NCBI GenBank assembly: GCA_965372355.1 | Contig: CBDVBZ010000003.1 | Span: 1 to 64,000, forward strand | Direction of reading: 5' to 3' | DNA length: 64,000 nt | Origin: CBDVBZ01 sp965372355 | GTDB taxonomy: Bacteria > Krumholzibacteriota > Krumholzibacteriia > WVZY01 | Shown: in pieces, positions 35,284 through 44,567 of the stretch | Layout: each line of letters opens with the position of its first letter | Position numbering within the stretch: the stretch's first letter is position 1 | Position numbers and translations under genes: made by a program | Notes under the pieces: model-generated | What the model was told of the DNA's origin: nothing | Databases searched by the model: none | What the model saw: the letters and a program-made list of their open reading frames with translations, nothing else

Positions 35284-36234
35284 ATGAAGGTGCTGATTAC
35301 GGGAATCACCGGTTTTGCGGGAAGCCATCTCGCCGACTACTGCCTTGCCCGGGGTGGTGTGGACGTCTACGGGATTATCCGGTGGCGGAGCAGGACCGAG
35401 AACATCGAACATTTTCGGGACAAGGTCTCGCTGCTGGAATGCGACCTTCGAGACGCGACCTCGACGCGCACTGTGATCGAGCAAATCAGGCCCGACTATA
35501 TTTTTCACCTCGCGGCCCAGAGTTATGTGCCCACGAGCTGGCATGCACCCACCGAGAGCCTCACGACCAATGTGATCGGCCAACTCAATGTATTTGAGGC
35601 GGTTCGCAAGCTCGATCTCGATTGCCGGATTCAGATTGCCGGTTCGAGCGAGGAGTACGGGATGGTGAACGAGGACGAGCTCCCAATCAATGAGAGCAAC
35701 CCGCTTCGCCCGCTGAGCCCGTACGGTGTCAGCAAGGTCGGTCAGGATCTTCTGGGGTACCAGTACTTCATGAGCTATCAAATGGCGATCGTACGCACTC
35801 GCGGCTTCAACCATACCGGGCCGCGCCGTCATCCGGTCTTTGTCGTTTCGGATTTCGCCAAACAGATCGTCGATATCGAGAACGGCCGCAAGGATCCAGT
35901 CATGTACGTCGGCAACCTGGAGGCGACGCGCGACTTCACCGATGTCCGGGATATGGTGGTCGCATATTTTCTTGCTCTCGAGAAGGGCAGACCCGGGGAG
36001 GTCTATAACATTTGCTCCGAAAGCCACTGGACGATTCAAGAAGTCCTCGACAAGCTGCTCTCTCTGAGCGAGGTGAAGATCGAGGTCAAGCAGGATCCAG
36101 GGCGGTTGCGTCCTTCCGACGTACCGCGGCTTCTGGGCGACTGCTCGAAGTTCAAGAAGGACACGGGGTGGCAGCCCACGATACCGTTTGAAACCACTCT
36201 CAATGATATGCTCGCCTATTGGAGGCAAAGGTAG
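35284..36234 (+). CDS. NAD(P)-dependent epimerase/dehydratase, GDP-mannose 4,6-dehydratase-like
   Basis: 316 residues, short-chain dehydrogenase fold. TGITGFAGSHLAD is the NAD(P) loop; FHLAAQSYV, the active-site GSSEEYGMV and YGVSKVGQDLL (Tyr-xxx-Lys), and RTRGFNHTGPRR follow. This resembles GDP-mannose 4,6-dehydratase and GDP-4-keto-6-deoxymannose reductase (Rmd). It opens a run of nucleotide-sugar genes; ATG at 35284 follows AAAGGAGCCGT. Confidence 0.9.
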   Translation: MKVLITGITGFAGSHLADYCLARGGVDVYGIIRWRSRTENIEHFRDKVSLLECDLRDATSTRTVIEQIRPDYIFHLAAQSYVPTSWHAPTESLTTNVIGQLNVFEAVRKLDLDCRIQIAGSSEEYGMVNEDELPINESNPLRPLSPYGVSKVGQDLLGYQYFMSYQMAIVRTRGFNHTGPRRHPVFVVSDFAKQIVDIENGRKDPVMYVGNLEATRDFTDVRDMVVAYFLALEKGRPGEVYNICSESHWTIQEVLDKLLSLSEVKIEVKQDPGRLRPSDVPRLLGDCSKFKKDTGWQPTIPFETTLNDMLAYWRQR

Positions 36235-36243
36235 GCGCGCACG

Positions 36244-37188
36244 GTGAAACGCGTACTGGTAACGGGATCCAGCGGTTTTGTCGGGCAGGTCCTCTCCGAA
36301 GTGATGGGGGTGGACGGGCTCGAGGTGTTGGGTGTGGATCGCCGGGAGAGCACTGCCGGCCGGTTCGCTCGCACATACGCCGTCGATTTGTGCGATCAGC
36401 AGGCGGTGGAGACGTTGTTGGGGGATGTGCGGCCGGATTACATCGTTCATCTCGCGGCGCAGTCCAGTGCCAGCCGCTCGTTCATGGAGCCCCACGCGAC
36501 GATCCGCACCAACGTGCTCCCCGTTCTTCATATGCTCGAGTATCTGAGAACCAACACGGGCACGTGCACACGCCTGCTGGCCGTCGGATCGGCCGAGGTG
36601 TATGGTCCGGTTGATGACGCGTCGCTGCCGCTCGTTGAGTCCATGCTGCCAAATCCCCGCAGCCCCTATGCCCTCAGCAAGTTGCTACAGGAACAGTGTT
36701 GCAGTCAGTACGCTTCGCTGTACGACGTCGATCTGGTGATGACTCGGAGTTTCAACCACACCGGCGCCGGTCAGACGGACACATTCGTGCTGTCGAGCTT
36801 CGCCAGGCAGATCACCGAGATCAAGGCCGGGACCAGAGATGCTACGGTGCATGTTGGAAACGTCGACGTGCGGAGGGATTTCACGGATGTGCGGGATGTC
36901 TGTCGCGCCTACACGCTGCTGCTCGAGAAGGGACGGCGGGGGAAGATCTACAACGTCTGTTCGGGCGTGTCACACAGCCTGCGGGAACTGCTCGAGAAGC
37001 TCGCCGAGATCGCGGGCATCGGGATAAAAATCGAAGTGGACAAAAGCCGTCTCCGTGCGGTCGATATCGCGGAACTCTACGGAGACAACAACCGTCTCGC
37101 GACCGACACGGGTTGGCAACCGGAGATACCGGTCGAAGACACATTGGCCGCACTCTTGCATTACTGGTCGCAGAACCTCGAACAGTGA
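36244..37188 (+). CDS. Second GDP-mannose-dehydratase-like epimerase/dehydratase
   Basis: 314 residues, clearly paralogous to the preceding gene: TGSSGFVGQVLSEV, HLAAQSSASRSF, GSAEVYG, YALSKLLQEQ, SFNHTGAGQTDTFV and RDFTDVRDVCRAY. The two neighbours could carry out successive steps (4,6-dehydration and 4-reduction, as Gmd and Rmd do for GDP-rhamnose), but substrate cannot be read off. GTG at 36244, 9 bases after the first gene's stop. Confidence 0.88.
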   Translation: MKRVLVTGSSGFVGQVLSEVMGVDGLEVLGVDRRESTAGRFARTYAVDLCDQQAVETLLGDVRPDYIVHLAAQSSASRSFMEPHATIRTNVLPVLHMLEYLRTNTGTCTRLLAVGSAEVYGPVDDASLPLVESMLPNPRSPYALSKLLQEQCCSQYASLYDVDLVMTRSFNHTGAGQTDTFVLSSFARQITEIKAGTRDATVHVGNVDVRRDFTDVRDVCRAYTLLLEKGRRGKIYNVCSGVSHSLRELLEKLAEIAGIGIKIEVDKSRLRAVDIAELYGDNNRLATDTGWQPEIPVEDTLAALLHYWSQNLEQ

Positions 37189-37222
37189 GTCGGGCACAAG
37201 CCGCGGGTGGTGTCGGTGTCCC

Positions 37223-37293
37223 CTCCGCAAGAGCGCAGCTTGCGAGCACTTGTGGGGTAGTCGACGACCCCCTCCCGGGGGCAGGCAGGACCC
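37223..37293. repeat. Dispersed intergenic repeat, copy B
   Basis: Inverted relative to copy A: CTCCGCAAGAGCGCAGC through GACCCCCTCCCGGGGGCAGG to GCAGGACCCG. It lies between the second epimerase gene and ugd. Confidence 0.7.
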
Positions 37294-37362
37294 GTGGCCA
37301 CGTGAGAAGCTGAGGCGACGAGGACAACATCGTCCCGGCGCCATGAACCGATGGGAGGGTAG

Positions 37363-38673
37363 ATGATAAGAATCTGTATGATAGGAACGGGGTATGTCGG
37401 TCTCGTCAGCGGATCGTGTCTGGCGGACTTCGGCAACATGGTCCGTTGTATCGATGTCGACGCCGATCGGATCAAGTTGCTCCAGAACGGCCATATCCCC
37501 ATCTACGAGCCCGGGCTGGGTGATATGGTCGCGCGCAATGTGGCGAGCGGCCGGCTTTTCTTTAGCACCGATCTACAGGAGGCCGTCGAGCACTCAGAGG
37601 TGGTTTTCATTGCGGTCGGCACGCCCGCGCTGCCCGATGGTTCGACAGATCTGTCTTTCGTTTTCGAGGCCGCGAAGTCGATCGCGAAACTTCTCAACGG
37701 AAAGAAAGTCGTTGTCCAGAAGAGCACGGTCCCGGTGGGCGCGACGCGGCGGGTCGGCGAGCTCCTCAAAAAACATGGTCCCAAGGGGGTGGATGTCGAG
37801 ATCGTGGCCAACCCCGAGTTTCTGCGGGAAGGGTCCGCAGTCGGGGACTTCCTGCGGCCGAACCGGGTGATCATCGGTGTGGAGGACGAGTGGGCACGCG
37901 AGGTCATGAGGAACGTCTACAGACCGCTCTATCTGATCGAGACGCCGATCGTCCTGACAACCCTGGAGACCGCCGAGCTGATCAAGTACGCGAGCAATGC
38001 GTACCTTGCCACAAAAATCTCGTTCGTAAACGAAATGGCCGCGATAGCAGAGGCGGTTGACGCGAACATCGACGATGTGGTCAGGGGGATGGGTCTGGAC
38101 GGAAGGATTGGACCCAAGTTTCTGCACGCGGGTGTTGGCTTCGGGGGCTCGTGTCTCCCCAAGGATGTATTGTCTCTCGTGCACCAGTCGAACACCGGTG
38201 GGGTCAAACCCGAAATCCTCGAAGCGGTGCTGAGAGTAAACGCCCGTCTGGCGGGAGTGGCAGTGCGGAAGGTGAAGGAACAGCTCGGTGAACTCGATGG
38301 CAAGACGATCGGACTGCTCGGTCTTTCGTTCAAGCCGAACACCGACGACCTGCGTGAAGCCCCGTCCATTCGGATTGCCCATCAGCTGTTGGACGCGAAG
38401 GCGATGGTACGGGTCTTTGATCCGGCCGCGATGAGCCACTTCAAGGAAATCACTGGATTGGACGTGACATATTGCAAAGACGCGTACGACGCCGCACAGG
38501 GATGCAACGCGCTGGTTCTTGTCACGGAGTGGAACGAATTCAGAGTGCTCGATTTCGACCGTCTCAGGGAAATCGTGAAAGAGCCGGTATTCGTCGATTG
38601 CCGCAACGTCTACAAACCTGATCATGTCACCACACACGGTTTTCGCTACAGCTCCTTTGGAAGAGGGAGATGA
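37363..38673 (+). CDS. ugd: UDP-glucose 6-dehydrogenase
   Basis: Oxidises UDP-glucose to UDP-glucuronate. 436 residues: ICMIGTGYVGLVSGSCLADF, VAVGTPA as FIAVGTPALPDGSTD, STVPVGATRR, NPEFLREGSAVGDF, the catalytic GFGGSCLPKDV (Cys264), and LGLSFKPNTDDLREAPS. ATG at 37363 with GGGAGGGTAG upstream. Supplies a uronic acid precursor for the surface glycan made by this operon. Confidence 0.96.
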   Translation: MIRICMIGTGYVGLVSGSCLADFGNMVRCIDVDADRIKLLQNGHIPIYEPGLGDMVARNVASGRLFFSTDLQEAVEHSEVVFIAVGTPALPDGSTDLSFVFEAAKSIAKLLNGKKVVVQKSTVPVGATRRVGELLKKHGPKGVDVEIVANPEFLREGSAVGDFLRPNRVIIGVEDEWAREVMRNVYRPLYLIETPIVLTTLETAELIKYASNAYLATKISFVNEMAAIAEAVDANIDDVVRGMGLDGRIGPKFLHAGVGFGGSCLPKDVLSLVHQSNTGGVKPEILEAVLRVNARLAGVAVRKVKEQLGELDGKTIGLLGLSFKPNTDDLREAPSIRIAHQLLDAKAMVRVFDPAAMSHFKEITGLDVTYCKDAYDAAQGCNALVLVTEWNEFRVLDFDRLREIVKEPVFVDCRNVYKPDHVTTHGFRYSSFGRGR

Positions 38674-38676
38674 TAC

Positions 38677-39714
38677 ATGCCGTTCTTCAAGTCGATCCTC
38701 GTGACCGGTGGCGCCGGTTTTATCGGATCGAACTTCGTGCGACATATCATGGCCCGCCATGCCGATTGCTCGGTCACCGTTCTCGATGCCCTGACATATG
38801 CGGGGAATGTCGAGAACCTGGCGCTGGTGATCGGTGACGATCGTTTGAGGTTTATTGAAGGGTCCGTCACGGAGCCGGATCTCGTCCGACAAGCGATGGG
38901 CGGATGTGAGGCGGTTTTCAACTTTGCCGCGGAAACACACGTCGATCGCTCGATTCAGGAGGCGGGCTCGTTTATCCGCACCGACGTCCTGGGGACGTAC
39001 ACGCTTCTTCGCTCGGCGACCGATGCCGGTATCGAGCGGTTTGTGCAGATATCGACGGACGAGGTCTACGGGAGCGCCGTCGACGAGGACTTTACCGAGG
39101 CCTCACCGCTTAAGCCCGGGAATCCCTACTCGGCGAGCAAGAGCGGTGGCGATTTGATGTGCCAGGCGTTTGTCAACACATTCGAGTTGCCTGTGGTCAT
39201 CACGAGGAGCTCCAATAATTTTGGCCCGTACCAGCACATCGAGAAGTTCATGTCGCTATTTATCACGAACACTATCGAGGGTAAGGATCTGCCGCTGTAC
39301 GGCGACGGGTTGCACCGCCGCGACTGGATCTACGTCGAGGATAACTGCGCTGCGATCGAGTTGATCGCTACGGAGGGAAAGGTTGGCGACGTGTACAACA
39401 TCGCGGCGGGGGAGAGCCGGACCAACCTCGAGGTGGCCGAGAAGATCGTAGACATTCTCGACGCGCCCAGATCGAGGATTGTCTTTATTGAAGATCGAAA
39501 AGGTCACGACCGGGCCTACGAGATGGATAGCTCGAAGCTCCGACAACTGGGTTGGAAACCCGCCCACCGCTTCGAAGAAGCGCTCGAAGAGACCGTGGTT
39601 TGGTACCGGGACAACGAGGAGTGGTGGAGGCGTGTGAAGTCGGGCGCTTTCCGCGAGTACTACAAACAGCACTATGGCGAGCGAATCAAGCGGGGGAAAA
39701 AGCATGGCGTATAA
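38677..39714 (+). CDS. rfbB: dTDP-glucose 4,6-dehydratase (RfbB family)
   Basis: 345 residues: VTGGAGFIGSNFVRH (NAD), AAETHVDRSI, STDEVYGS, PYSASKSGGDLM (Tyr-Lys pair), RSSNNFGPYQ and DRKGHDRAYEMD. It starts 3 bases after ugd. dTDP-4-keto-6-deoxyglucose feeds 6-deoxysugar synthesis. No rfbA, rfbC or rfbD is seen here, so a related nucleotide (UDP) cannot be excluded. Confidence 0.93.
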   Translation: MPFFKSILVTGGAGFIGSNFVRHIMARHADCSVTVLDALTYAGNVENLALVIGDDRLRFIEGSVTEPDLVRQAMGGCEAVFNFAAETHVDRSIQEAGSFIRTDVLGTYTLLRSATDAGIERFVQISTDEVYGSAVDEDFTEASPLKPGNPYSASKSGGDLMCQAFVNTFELPVVITRSSNNFGPYQHIEKFMSLFITNTIEGKDLPLYGDGLHRRDWIYVEDNCAAIELIATEGKVGDVYNIAAGESRTNLEVAEKIVDILDAPRSRIVFIEDRKGHDRAYEMDSSKLRQLGWKPAHRFEEALEETVVWYRDNEEWWRRVKSGAFREYYKQHYGERIKRGKKHGV

Positions 39715-40795
39715 GGTTCTGGCCGTGGTCGGAGCGCGGCCCAACTACATGAAGATGGCGCCGATCTGGCGCGCGCTCGAGAAACAGGAGCATGTGACAA
39801 AACGTCTGGTTCACACTGGCCAGCACTACGATCACAACATGTCCAAGATCTTTTTTGACGAGCTCGAGCTTCCCAAGCCGGATGTCTATCTTGGCGTGGG
39901 GTCGGGGTCTCACGGCGAACAGACCGCGAAGGTCATGGTCGAGATAGAGAAGGTCCTGATGGAAGAGCGTCCACAGCTTCTCGTTGTGGTGGGTGACGTG
40001 AACTCGACGATGGCCGGTGCGCTCGTCGCCGCTAAACTCGGAGTGCCGATCGCGCACGTCGAAGCGGGGTTGCGGAGTCGCGACCGCACGATGCCCGAAG
40101 AGATCAATCGAATGGTCACCGACATTCTGGCGGATCTGCTGTTTACAACGGAAGCCAGTGCCGAGCACAACCTGACAGCGGAGGGCATTGACAGAGAAAA
40201 GATCCATTTCGTCGGCAACGTGATGATCGACAGCCTCATGTTTTACCGGCCCATGGCCGAACGGTCGGCGATTCTCGACGATCTGGGGTTGAAGCGCCAG
40301 GGGTACGGGCTGATCACGCTGCATCGTCCCTCGAACGTGGACGATCCCGCGACGTTCGAGCCGATCCTTCGAGTGCTCAAGGAGTTGGGTAAGGAGTGCC
40401 CTCTCGTATTTCCGGCGCACCCGCGAACCCGAAAGGTGATCGAAAACAGCGGGATAAAGATCGAGGGTGGAGAGATCACGATGATCGATCCGGTGGGATA
40501 CCTCGATTTCGTCAAGCTGATGCTGCACTCGAGAATCGTCCTCACCGATTCCGGCGGTATACAGGAAGAAACGACGGTGCTCGGGATACCCTGTCTGACG
40601 ATCCGCGAGAACACCGAACGGCCGATCACGATCGACATAGGTACCAACCGGCTGGTTGGCACAAACCCCGATCGGATACTGACAGAAGGTCGTAATGCGC
40701 TTCAGGCTGGCACGTCGTCGGGGAAGATACCGGAGCTTTGGGACGGGAAGGCAGCCGAACGAATTGTGAAGGTTATCGATGAGTTCTGCCTATGA
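39704..40795 (+). CDS. wecB: UDP-N-acetylglucosamine 2-epimerase (non-hydrolysing)
   Basis: Interconverts UDP-GlcNAc and UDP-ManNAc. 363 residues: VVGARPNYMKMAPI, HTGQHYDHNM, VVGDVNSTMAGALVA, HVEAGLRSRDRTMPEEIN, ITLHRPSNVDDP and DSGGIQEETTVLGIPCLT. The ATG at 39704 overlaps rfbB by 11 bases. Confidence 0.95.
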   Translation: MAYKVLAVVGARPNYMKMAPIWRALEKQEHVTKRLVHTGQHYDHNMSKIFFDELELPKPDVYLGVGSGSHGEQTAKVMVEIEKVLMEERPQLLVVVGDVNSTMAGALVAAKLGVPIAHVEAGLRSRDRTMPEEINRMVTDILADLLFTTEASAEHNLTAEGIDREKIHFVGNVMIDSLMFYRPMAERSAILDDLGLKRQGYGLITLHRPSNVDDPATFEPILRVLKELGKECPLVFPAHPRTRKVIENSGIKIEGGEITMIDPVGYLDFVKLMLHSRIVLTDSGGIQEETTVLGIPCLTIRENTERPITIDIGTNRLVGTNPDRILTEGRNALQAGTSSGKIPELWDGKAAERIVKVIDEFCL

Positions 40796-42300
40796 AGTAC
40801 GAGGGATCCAGTTGGTCGTTTGAGGACAGCTCGCTGGGGCGGAGTTTTCTGTGGGGCCTGGCGATCACCGCTCTACCGGCTGCATCCGGTTTTGTCGTCT
40901 CCTGGGTTATCGCGCGATGGGCCGGTCCCGGTGTCATGGGGACCGTTTCGTGGGTCATGTCGTATGCCACGGCGGTTCTCATCGTCGGTAAATTCGGGCT
41001 GGACCTCGCGGCCTCCCGCCTGGCAAGCGAGTATGGTGTCGCCTCCCCGGGGACACTCCGCCCGTTGTTCGCGAAGGCTCTCGGTCTTCGGGCCGCGTTC
41101 ACGCTCCCCGTCGCACTCCTGACACTCGTTTTTGCCCCGCAAATCGCGCAGTTTTTCCCCGATTCTGATCTGACGAACGCGATCCGGGTCGGGGCGCTGA
41201 TCGTCGTCTGTGCAAGTGTCTACGAATTCAACGAGAACTTCCTGATCGGTCTGAATCGTCTGGCAACCGTTTACAGGATCCGCGCGGTACATCTGGTCTC
41301 GAGAGTCGCGGCGACGGCCGTGCTCGTTTTTCTCGGGTTTGGCGCCGTTGCCGTTCTCGGCGGATACTGTGGGGCGTGGCTCCTCGCGATCGCCGTCTAC
41401 GCGGTGCTGCTCCATCGATACCTGCCCGCTTCTGACCCTTCGAGCGACCGCGCCGATGTCGGGAGGTTGCTCACGCTCAGTGTGGCCCTGGCGGTGAGCA
41501 GCGCTTCTGTGACGATCTATTCTCACATGGACAGACTCCTGCTGGGGTATTTCTCCGGGATGGAGGAGCTTGGCCAGTACGCCGTGGCCCGGAACATCAC
41601 GGAGGTGTCTCTCTTTCCCGTCTTCGCCATGGTGATGATGCTTCGACCGGCGCTGGCCGCCCGGTTTTCCACAGGCCGCGTGTCCGAGTGCGCCGATATC
41701 ATCCGGTATTCCATTCGGTTCTGTTTTGTGATCGGCGTCCTGTTTTCGGCGATTTTCGTTGCACTCGGAGCCGATCTGGTCACGTTCGTCTATTCGGATG
41801 CCTTCCTGCCGGCCGGTCGGCTCATGGTCTTCTTCGTCGGGGTCGTGCTTGCCCGATCCATCGGAGCCGTGCTCCTGCCCGCCCTGATCGCAGCCGATAT
41901 GACACGTGTATATGCTTATTTAACAGCAGGATCGGCCGTTCTTCATTTTTCTCTCAATCTCTTCCTCATCCCCCGTTACCAGTCCCGGGGGGCGATAGTC
42001 ACCACAATCATCTCCTACGGCCTCCTCCTCGCCGTCGGGTTGGGTGTCATGCTGGCCAAGTATCGAATTCCCATCCGCTTGGCCGCATTCTCCATCGCTG
42101 CTCGCACGATTCTTGCTGGATGCATCGCAACCGCCGTCGTCTGGCTGTTGGCAGATCGAGCCGAACCGCTTTCGTGGGTGGCACTGGTGTGGGCGGTGCT
42201 CCTTCTGGGGCTGTATCTGTTTTTGATTTATGTGCTTCGCGTGGTGACTTTTAGCGATCTTAGTAAACTGTTCAGTAACCTAAGTAAACAAAAGAGATAA
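40792..42300 (+). CDS. Wzx-type oligosaccharide flippase
   Basis: 502 residues with about 12-14 hydrophobic helices over the whole length, opening near GLAITALPAASGFVVSW and ending in a cytoplasmic Lys-rich tail. The sequence pattern (SHMDRLLLGYFSGMEELGQY, ADMTRVYAYL) is that of the polysaccharide-biosynthesis/MurJ-like MOP superfamily. It starts in the ATGA overlap with wecB. No Wzy polymerase and no glycosyltransferase lies between, so this operon is incomplete as a surface polysaccharide locus. Confidence 0.9.
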   Translation: MKYEGSSWSFEDSSLGRSFLWGLAITALPAASGFVVSWVIARWAGPGVMGTVSWVMSYATAVLIVGKFGLDLAASRLASEYGVASPGTLRPLFAKALGLRAAFTLPVALLTLVFAPQIAQFFPDSDLTNAIRVGALIVVCASVYEFNENFLIGLNRLATVYRIRAVHLVSRVAATAVLVFLGFGAVAVLGGYCGAWLLAIAVYAVLLHRYLPASDPSSDRADVGRLLTLSVALAVSSASVTIYSHMDRLLLGYFSGMEELGQYAVARNITEVSLFPVFAMVMMLRPALAARFSTGRVSECADIIRYSIRFCFVIGVLFSAIFVALGADLVTFVYSDAFLPAGRLMVFFVGVVLARSIGAVLLPALIAADMTRVYAYLTAGSAVLHFSLNLFLIPRYQSRGAIVTTIISYGLLLAVGLGVMLAKYRIPIRLAAFSIAARTILAGCIATAVVWLLADRAEPLSWVALVWAVLLLGLYLFLIYVLRVVTFSDLSKLFSNLSKQKR

Positions 42301-42314
42301 GCGCATTTGCGCTT
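42299..42314 (+). terminator. Small hairpin between wzx and wecA
   Basis: AAGCGC-ATTT-GCGCTT overlaps the last two bases of the wzx stop, followed by GACTTTCT. It overlaps the -35 of the next promoter. A weak terminator or processing site. Confidence 0.4.
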
Positions 42315-42341
42315 GACTTTCTCAGCTTTCTGGGGTAATCT
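42313..42341 (+). promoter_or_regulatory. Promoter for the WecA-like gene
   Basis: TTGACT (42313-42318), 17-base spacer, TAATCT (42336-42341), 60 bases before the TTG start at 42401. Confidence 0.6.
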
Positions 42342-42400
42342 CACGCGAGGAAGGTATGGCACCAGCGTTCCCCCAATGAGCACCCCCCACTGGAGGAATC

Positions 42401-43480
42401 TTGTTTTTGCTCCACGCATCGATGGCATTTATCATCTCTTTCGGCATTGTCGCGGTCGCGACTCCGTTTATCCGAAGACTCGCCCTGCGCTGGAAGCTCG
42501 GCCAAAAACCCAATGGCCGCAAAGTATGCTCGCATACGATTCCCCACGTCGGCGGAATCGGAATAGCCGTTGGGACGTTGGTTAGCATTTCACTGGCCGG
42601 TCTGCTGTTCGACGGGGGCGAGAGCGGGACTCTCGGGTTACTCGGACGCATGTTGCTACCGGTCGTTCTGATTGTTGCCCTGGGCGTCGCCGACGACACG
42701 AAGTCGCTGCGGGCGGGTCAGAAGTTGACGATCCAGGTTTTTTCTGCAGTCATCCTCGTGTTTTCGGGGATTCAGTTGTTCACAGGCTTCCGACTCCTGG
42801 ATCAAACTTCGCTTTTCGCGCTCCTGTTTACGTGCTTCTACCTGGTGGGGATTTCCAGTTCGGTTAATCTGATCGATGGCCTCGATGGTTTGGCCGGTGG
42901 TCTATCGGCGATCTCGGCGGGCACGTTTGGCGTGCTCGCGATACTCGTCGGCGCACAACCGCTTCTGTTTGTGTCGCTCGCCGTTGCGGGCGCGTGCATC
43001 GGTTTCTTGATATACAACTTTCCCCCCGGCAAGATTTACATGGGTGACACGGGCAGTATGTTTCTGGGTCTCGTCCTCGGGGTCATTGCGTGCTATTTCA
43101 CAATGCTGCAACCCACTATCAATACATTTGTTGGCGTGGGGCTGATCCTGATCATCCCGATGGCGGATTCCTGGTTGGCGATCGCAAGACGACTGGCGCT
43201 CCACACGCCTGTGTTTCAGGCAGACTCGCTTCACATGCACCACGTGTTGTTGCTGCTTGGTTTGTCTCCGCGGCAGACGCTGGCGATTCTCTATTCCATG
43301 CAAGCGGTTATGGCGATTCTCGGGGTCCTCACGGTGAAGGGTCTGATGATACCGATGATCCTGGGTTTCGTTCTTGTCGGCCTGATCTTCATCTCCTTCA
43401 TCCGCATCATGGTGGCGTCGAAGGAGCGGAGTGAGACGGTGTCGGCCAAACTTGCCTCGGTTCCTTCTCTCGAAAAATAG
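42401..43480 (+). CDS. wecA: MraY/WecA-family glycosyl-1-phosphate transferase
   Basis: 359 residues, about 10-11 transmembrane helices. Family motifs: PHVGGIGIA, GVADDTKSLRAGQKLTIQ (metal DD), NLIDGLDGLAGGLSAIS, GKIYMGDTGSMFLG and SLHMHHVLLLLGLS (HxHH). It places the first sugar phosphate on undecaprenyl phosphate for a cell-surface polymer. TTG at 42401 with GGAGGAATC immediately before. WecA, TagO and related lipid-linked sugar transferases share these motifs, so the sugar (GlcNAc is most likely) is not certain. Confidence 0.92.
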   Translation: MFLLHASMAFIISFGIVAVATPFIRRLALRWKLGQKPNGRKVCSHTIPHVGGIGIAVGTLVSISLAGLLFDGGESGTLGLLGRMLLPVVLIVALGVADDTKSLRAGQKLTIQVFSAVILVFSGIQLFTGFRLLDQTSLFALLFTCFYLVGISSSVNLIDGLDGLAGGLSAISAGTFGVLAILVGAQPLLFVSLAVAGACIGFLIYNFPPGKIYMGDTGSMFLGLVLGVIACYFTMLQPTINTFVGVGLILIIPMADSWLAIARRLALHTPVFQADSLHMHHVLLLLGLSPRQTLAILYSMQAVMAILGVLTVKGLMIPMILGFVLVGLIFISFIRIMVASKERSETVSAKLASVPSLEK

Positions 43481-43519
43481 TTTCCACCGCGCGAGAAGTT
43501 TCATGCTAGACTTAGTCCG

Positions 43520-43549
43520 TTGACGATTGGGCTGTGTGTGTGCTACGTT
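43520..43549 (+). promoter_or_regulatory. Promoter for the HemC-like gene
   Basis: TTGACG (43520-43525), 18-base spacer, TGC-TACGTT (-10 at 43544-43549), 59 bases before the GTG at 43608. Confidence 0.5.
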
Positions 43550-43607
43550 TTGGATTCGTTCCTTCTTTCTTTTTCTAACAGACGACTCATTCTTTGGGAG
43601 TAAAGTT

Positions 43608-44531
43608 GTGACGACGGCTACTCGTTGTCGAATAGCAGGTGACCTCGATTACCTCTCCAAGTTGCAGCTCGAGGAAGTCTCGCAGACGCTCAAAGAACAT
43701 CATCCGAAGCTAGCCATCGAACTCGTTGAAGACGAAGTTGGAGACCCGGCTGGCATCAGCGATGAGCAGCCCAACTCGCCGAGCAGAATCGCATTCTTGA
43801 TGAGCCAGCTTCTTGGCGGGAAGTTTGACGCGCTCGTCTTGAACGCCGCGCATCTGCCCACAAGGCTGCCCGATGGTCTGACGATCGGAGCGGTTACGAA
43901 TCGTCTCACTCCGTTTGATGTCCTGATCTCGACGGACGACTGCATACTCGACGAGCTACCCGAAAACGCGGCCGTGATAGCGAATGAGTTGCGACGGGAA
44001 GCGCAGCTCCTCTACTATCGGTCGGATCTCAAAATGGTCCGCGCGAAGGGGAGCATCGACTCGATCATCCAGAAGGTCAAGAACGGCAAAGTCGACGCGG
44101 CGATTCTGGCAGCGGGGGACGTCGAGCGGTTGCAGAAGCAGGACCACGTGGCGGATTTCCTCAACTGCTCGATATGTATACCGGCGGCCGGTCAAGGATC
44201 GCTAGCCGTTCAGGTACGATCGGACGACGAACAAGCCAAGAAATCGATCCGCGCGATAAACGACCCCGCGTCATACGCAGAGATAACCGCCGAGTGGGCG
44301 TTTCTCGATTTCTTGGGGATCCACGTCGACGCCCCGGTCGGTGTGTTGGGGAGCGTCGAGGGGAACAAGCTCGAGCTTGAGGGAATGGTGGCGTTGCCCG
44401 ATGGGCGCGAGCGAACTCGAGAGATCGTCAAGGGCTCGGTCGGTCACGAAATCGAGTTGGGCAAGAAACTCGCCGCCGAGATTCTCGAGTCCGGCGGGAG
44501 GACGATGTTGCAGGAGTTGGATCTTCTTTAA
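43608..44531 (+). CDS. Porphobilinogen deaminase-like protein lacking catalytic residues
   Basis: 307 residues from the GTG at 43608 (GGGAG 9 bases upstream), the normal HemC length. The fold is recognisable: NELRREAQLLYYRSDLKMV, GKVDAAILAAGDVERLQ, and AAGQGSLAVQVRSDD match the HemC motifs LRRQAQLL, DAIVLAAAGLKRL and GQGALGIEVR. But the catalytic HSMKDVP motif is LNAAHLP, with His82 in place of the catalytic Asp and Ala in place of the Lys. The dipyrromethane-cofactor Cys (CQVPIG) is Val240 (VDAPVG). The RGN arginine is Lys (AKGSID). So it should not make hydroxymethylbilane. The only neighbour is serS, downstream; role unknown. Confidence 0.78.
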   Translation: MTTATRCRIAGDLDYLSKLQLEEVSQTLKEHHPKLAIELVEDEVGDPAGISDEQPNSPSRIAFLMSQLLGGKFDALVLNAAHLPTRLPDGLTIGAVTNRLTPFDVLISTDDCILDELPENAAVIANELRREAQLLYYRSDLKMVRAKGSIDSIIQKVKNGKVDAAILAAGDVERLQKQDHVADFLNCSICIPAAGQGSLAVQVRSDDEQAKKSIRAINDPASYAEITAEWAFLDFLGIHVDAPVGVLGSVEGNKLELEGMVALPDGRERTREIVKGSVGHEIELGKKLAAEILESGGRTMLQELDLL

Positions 44532-44567
44532 TCCCCTTTCCGATTATCCCAGGAGAGCAGAAGGACA

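Noticed and set aside
37594..38940. Long minus-strand frame (448 codons) across ugd and rfbB
   Set aside because: Antisense to two well-supported genes; no family resemblance.
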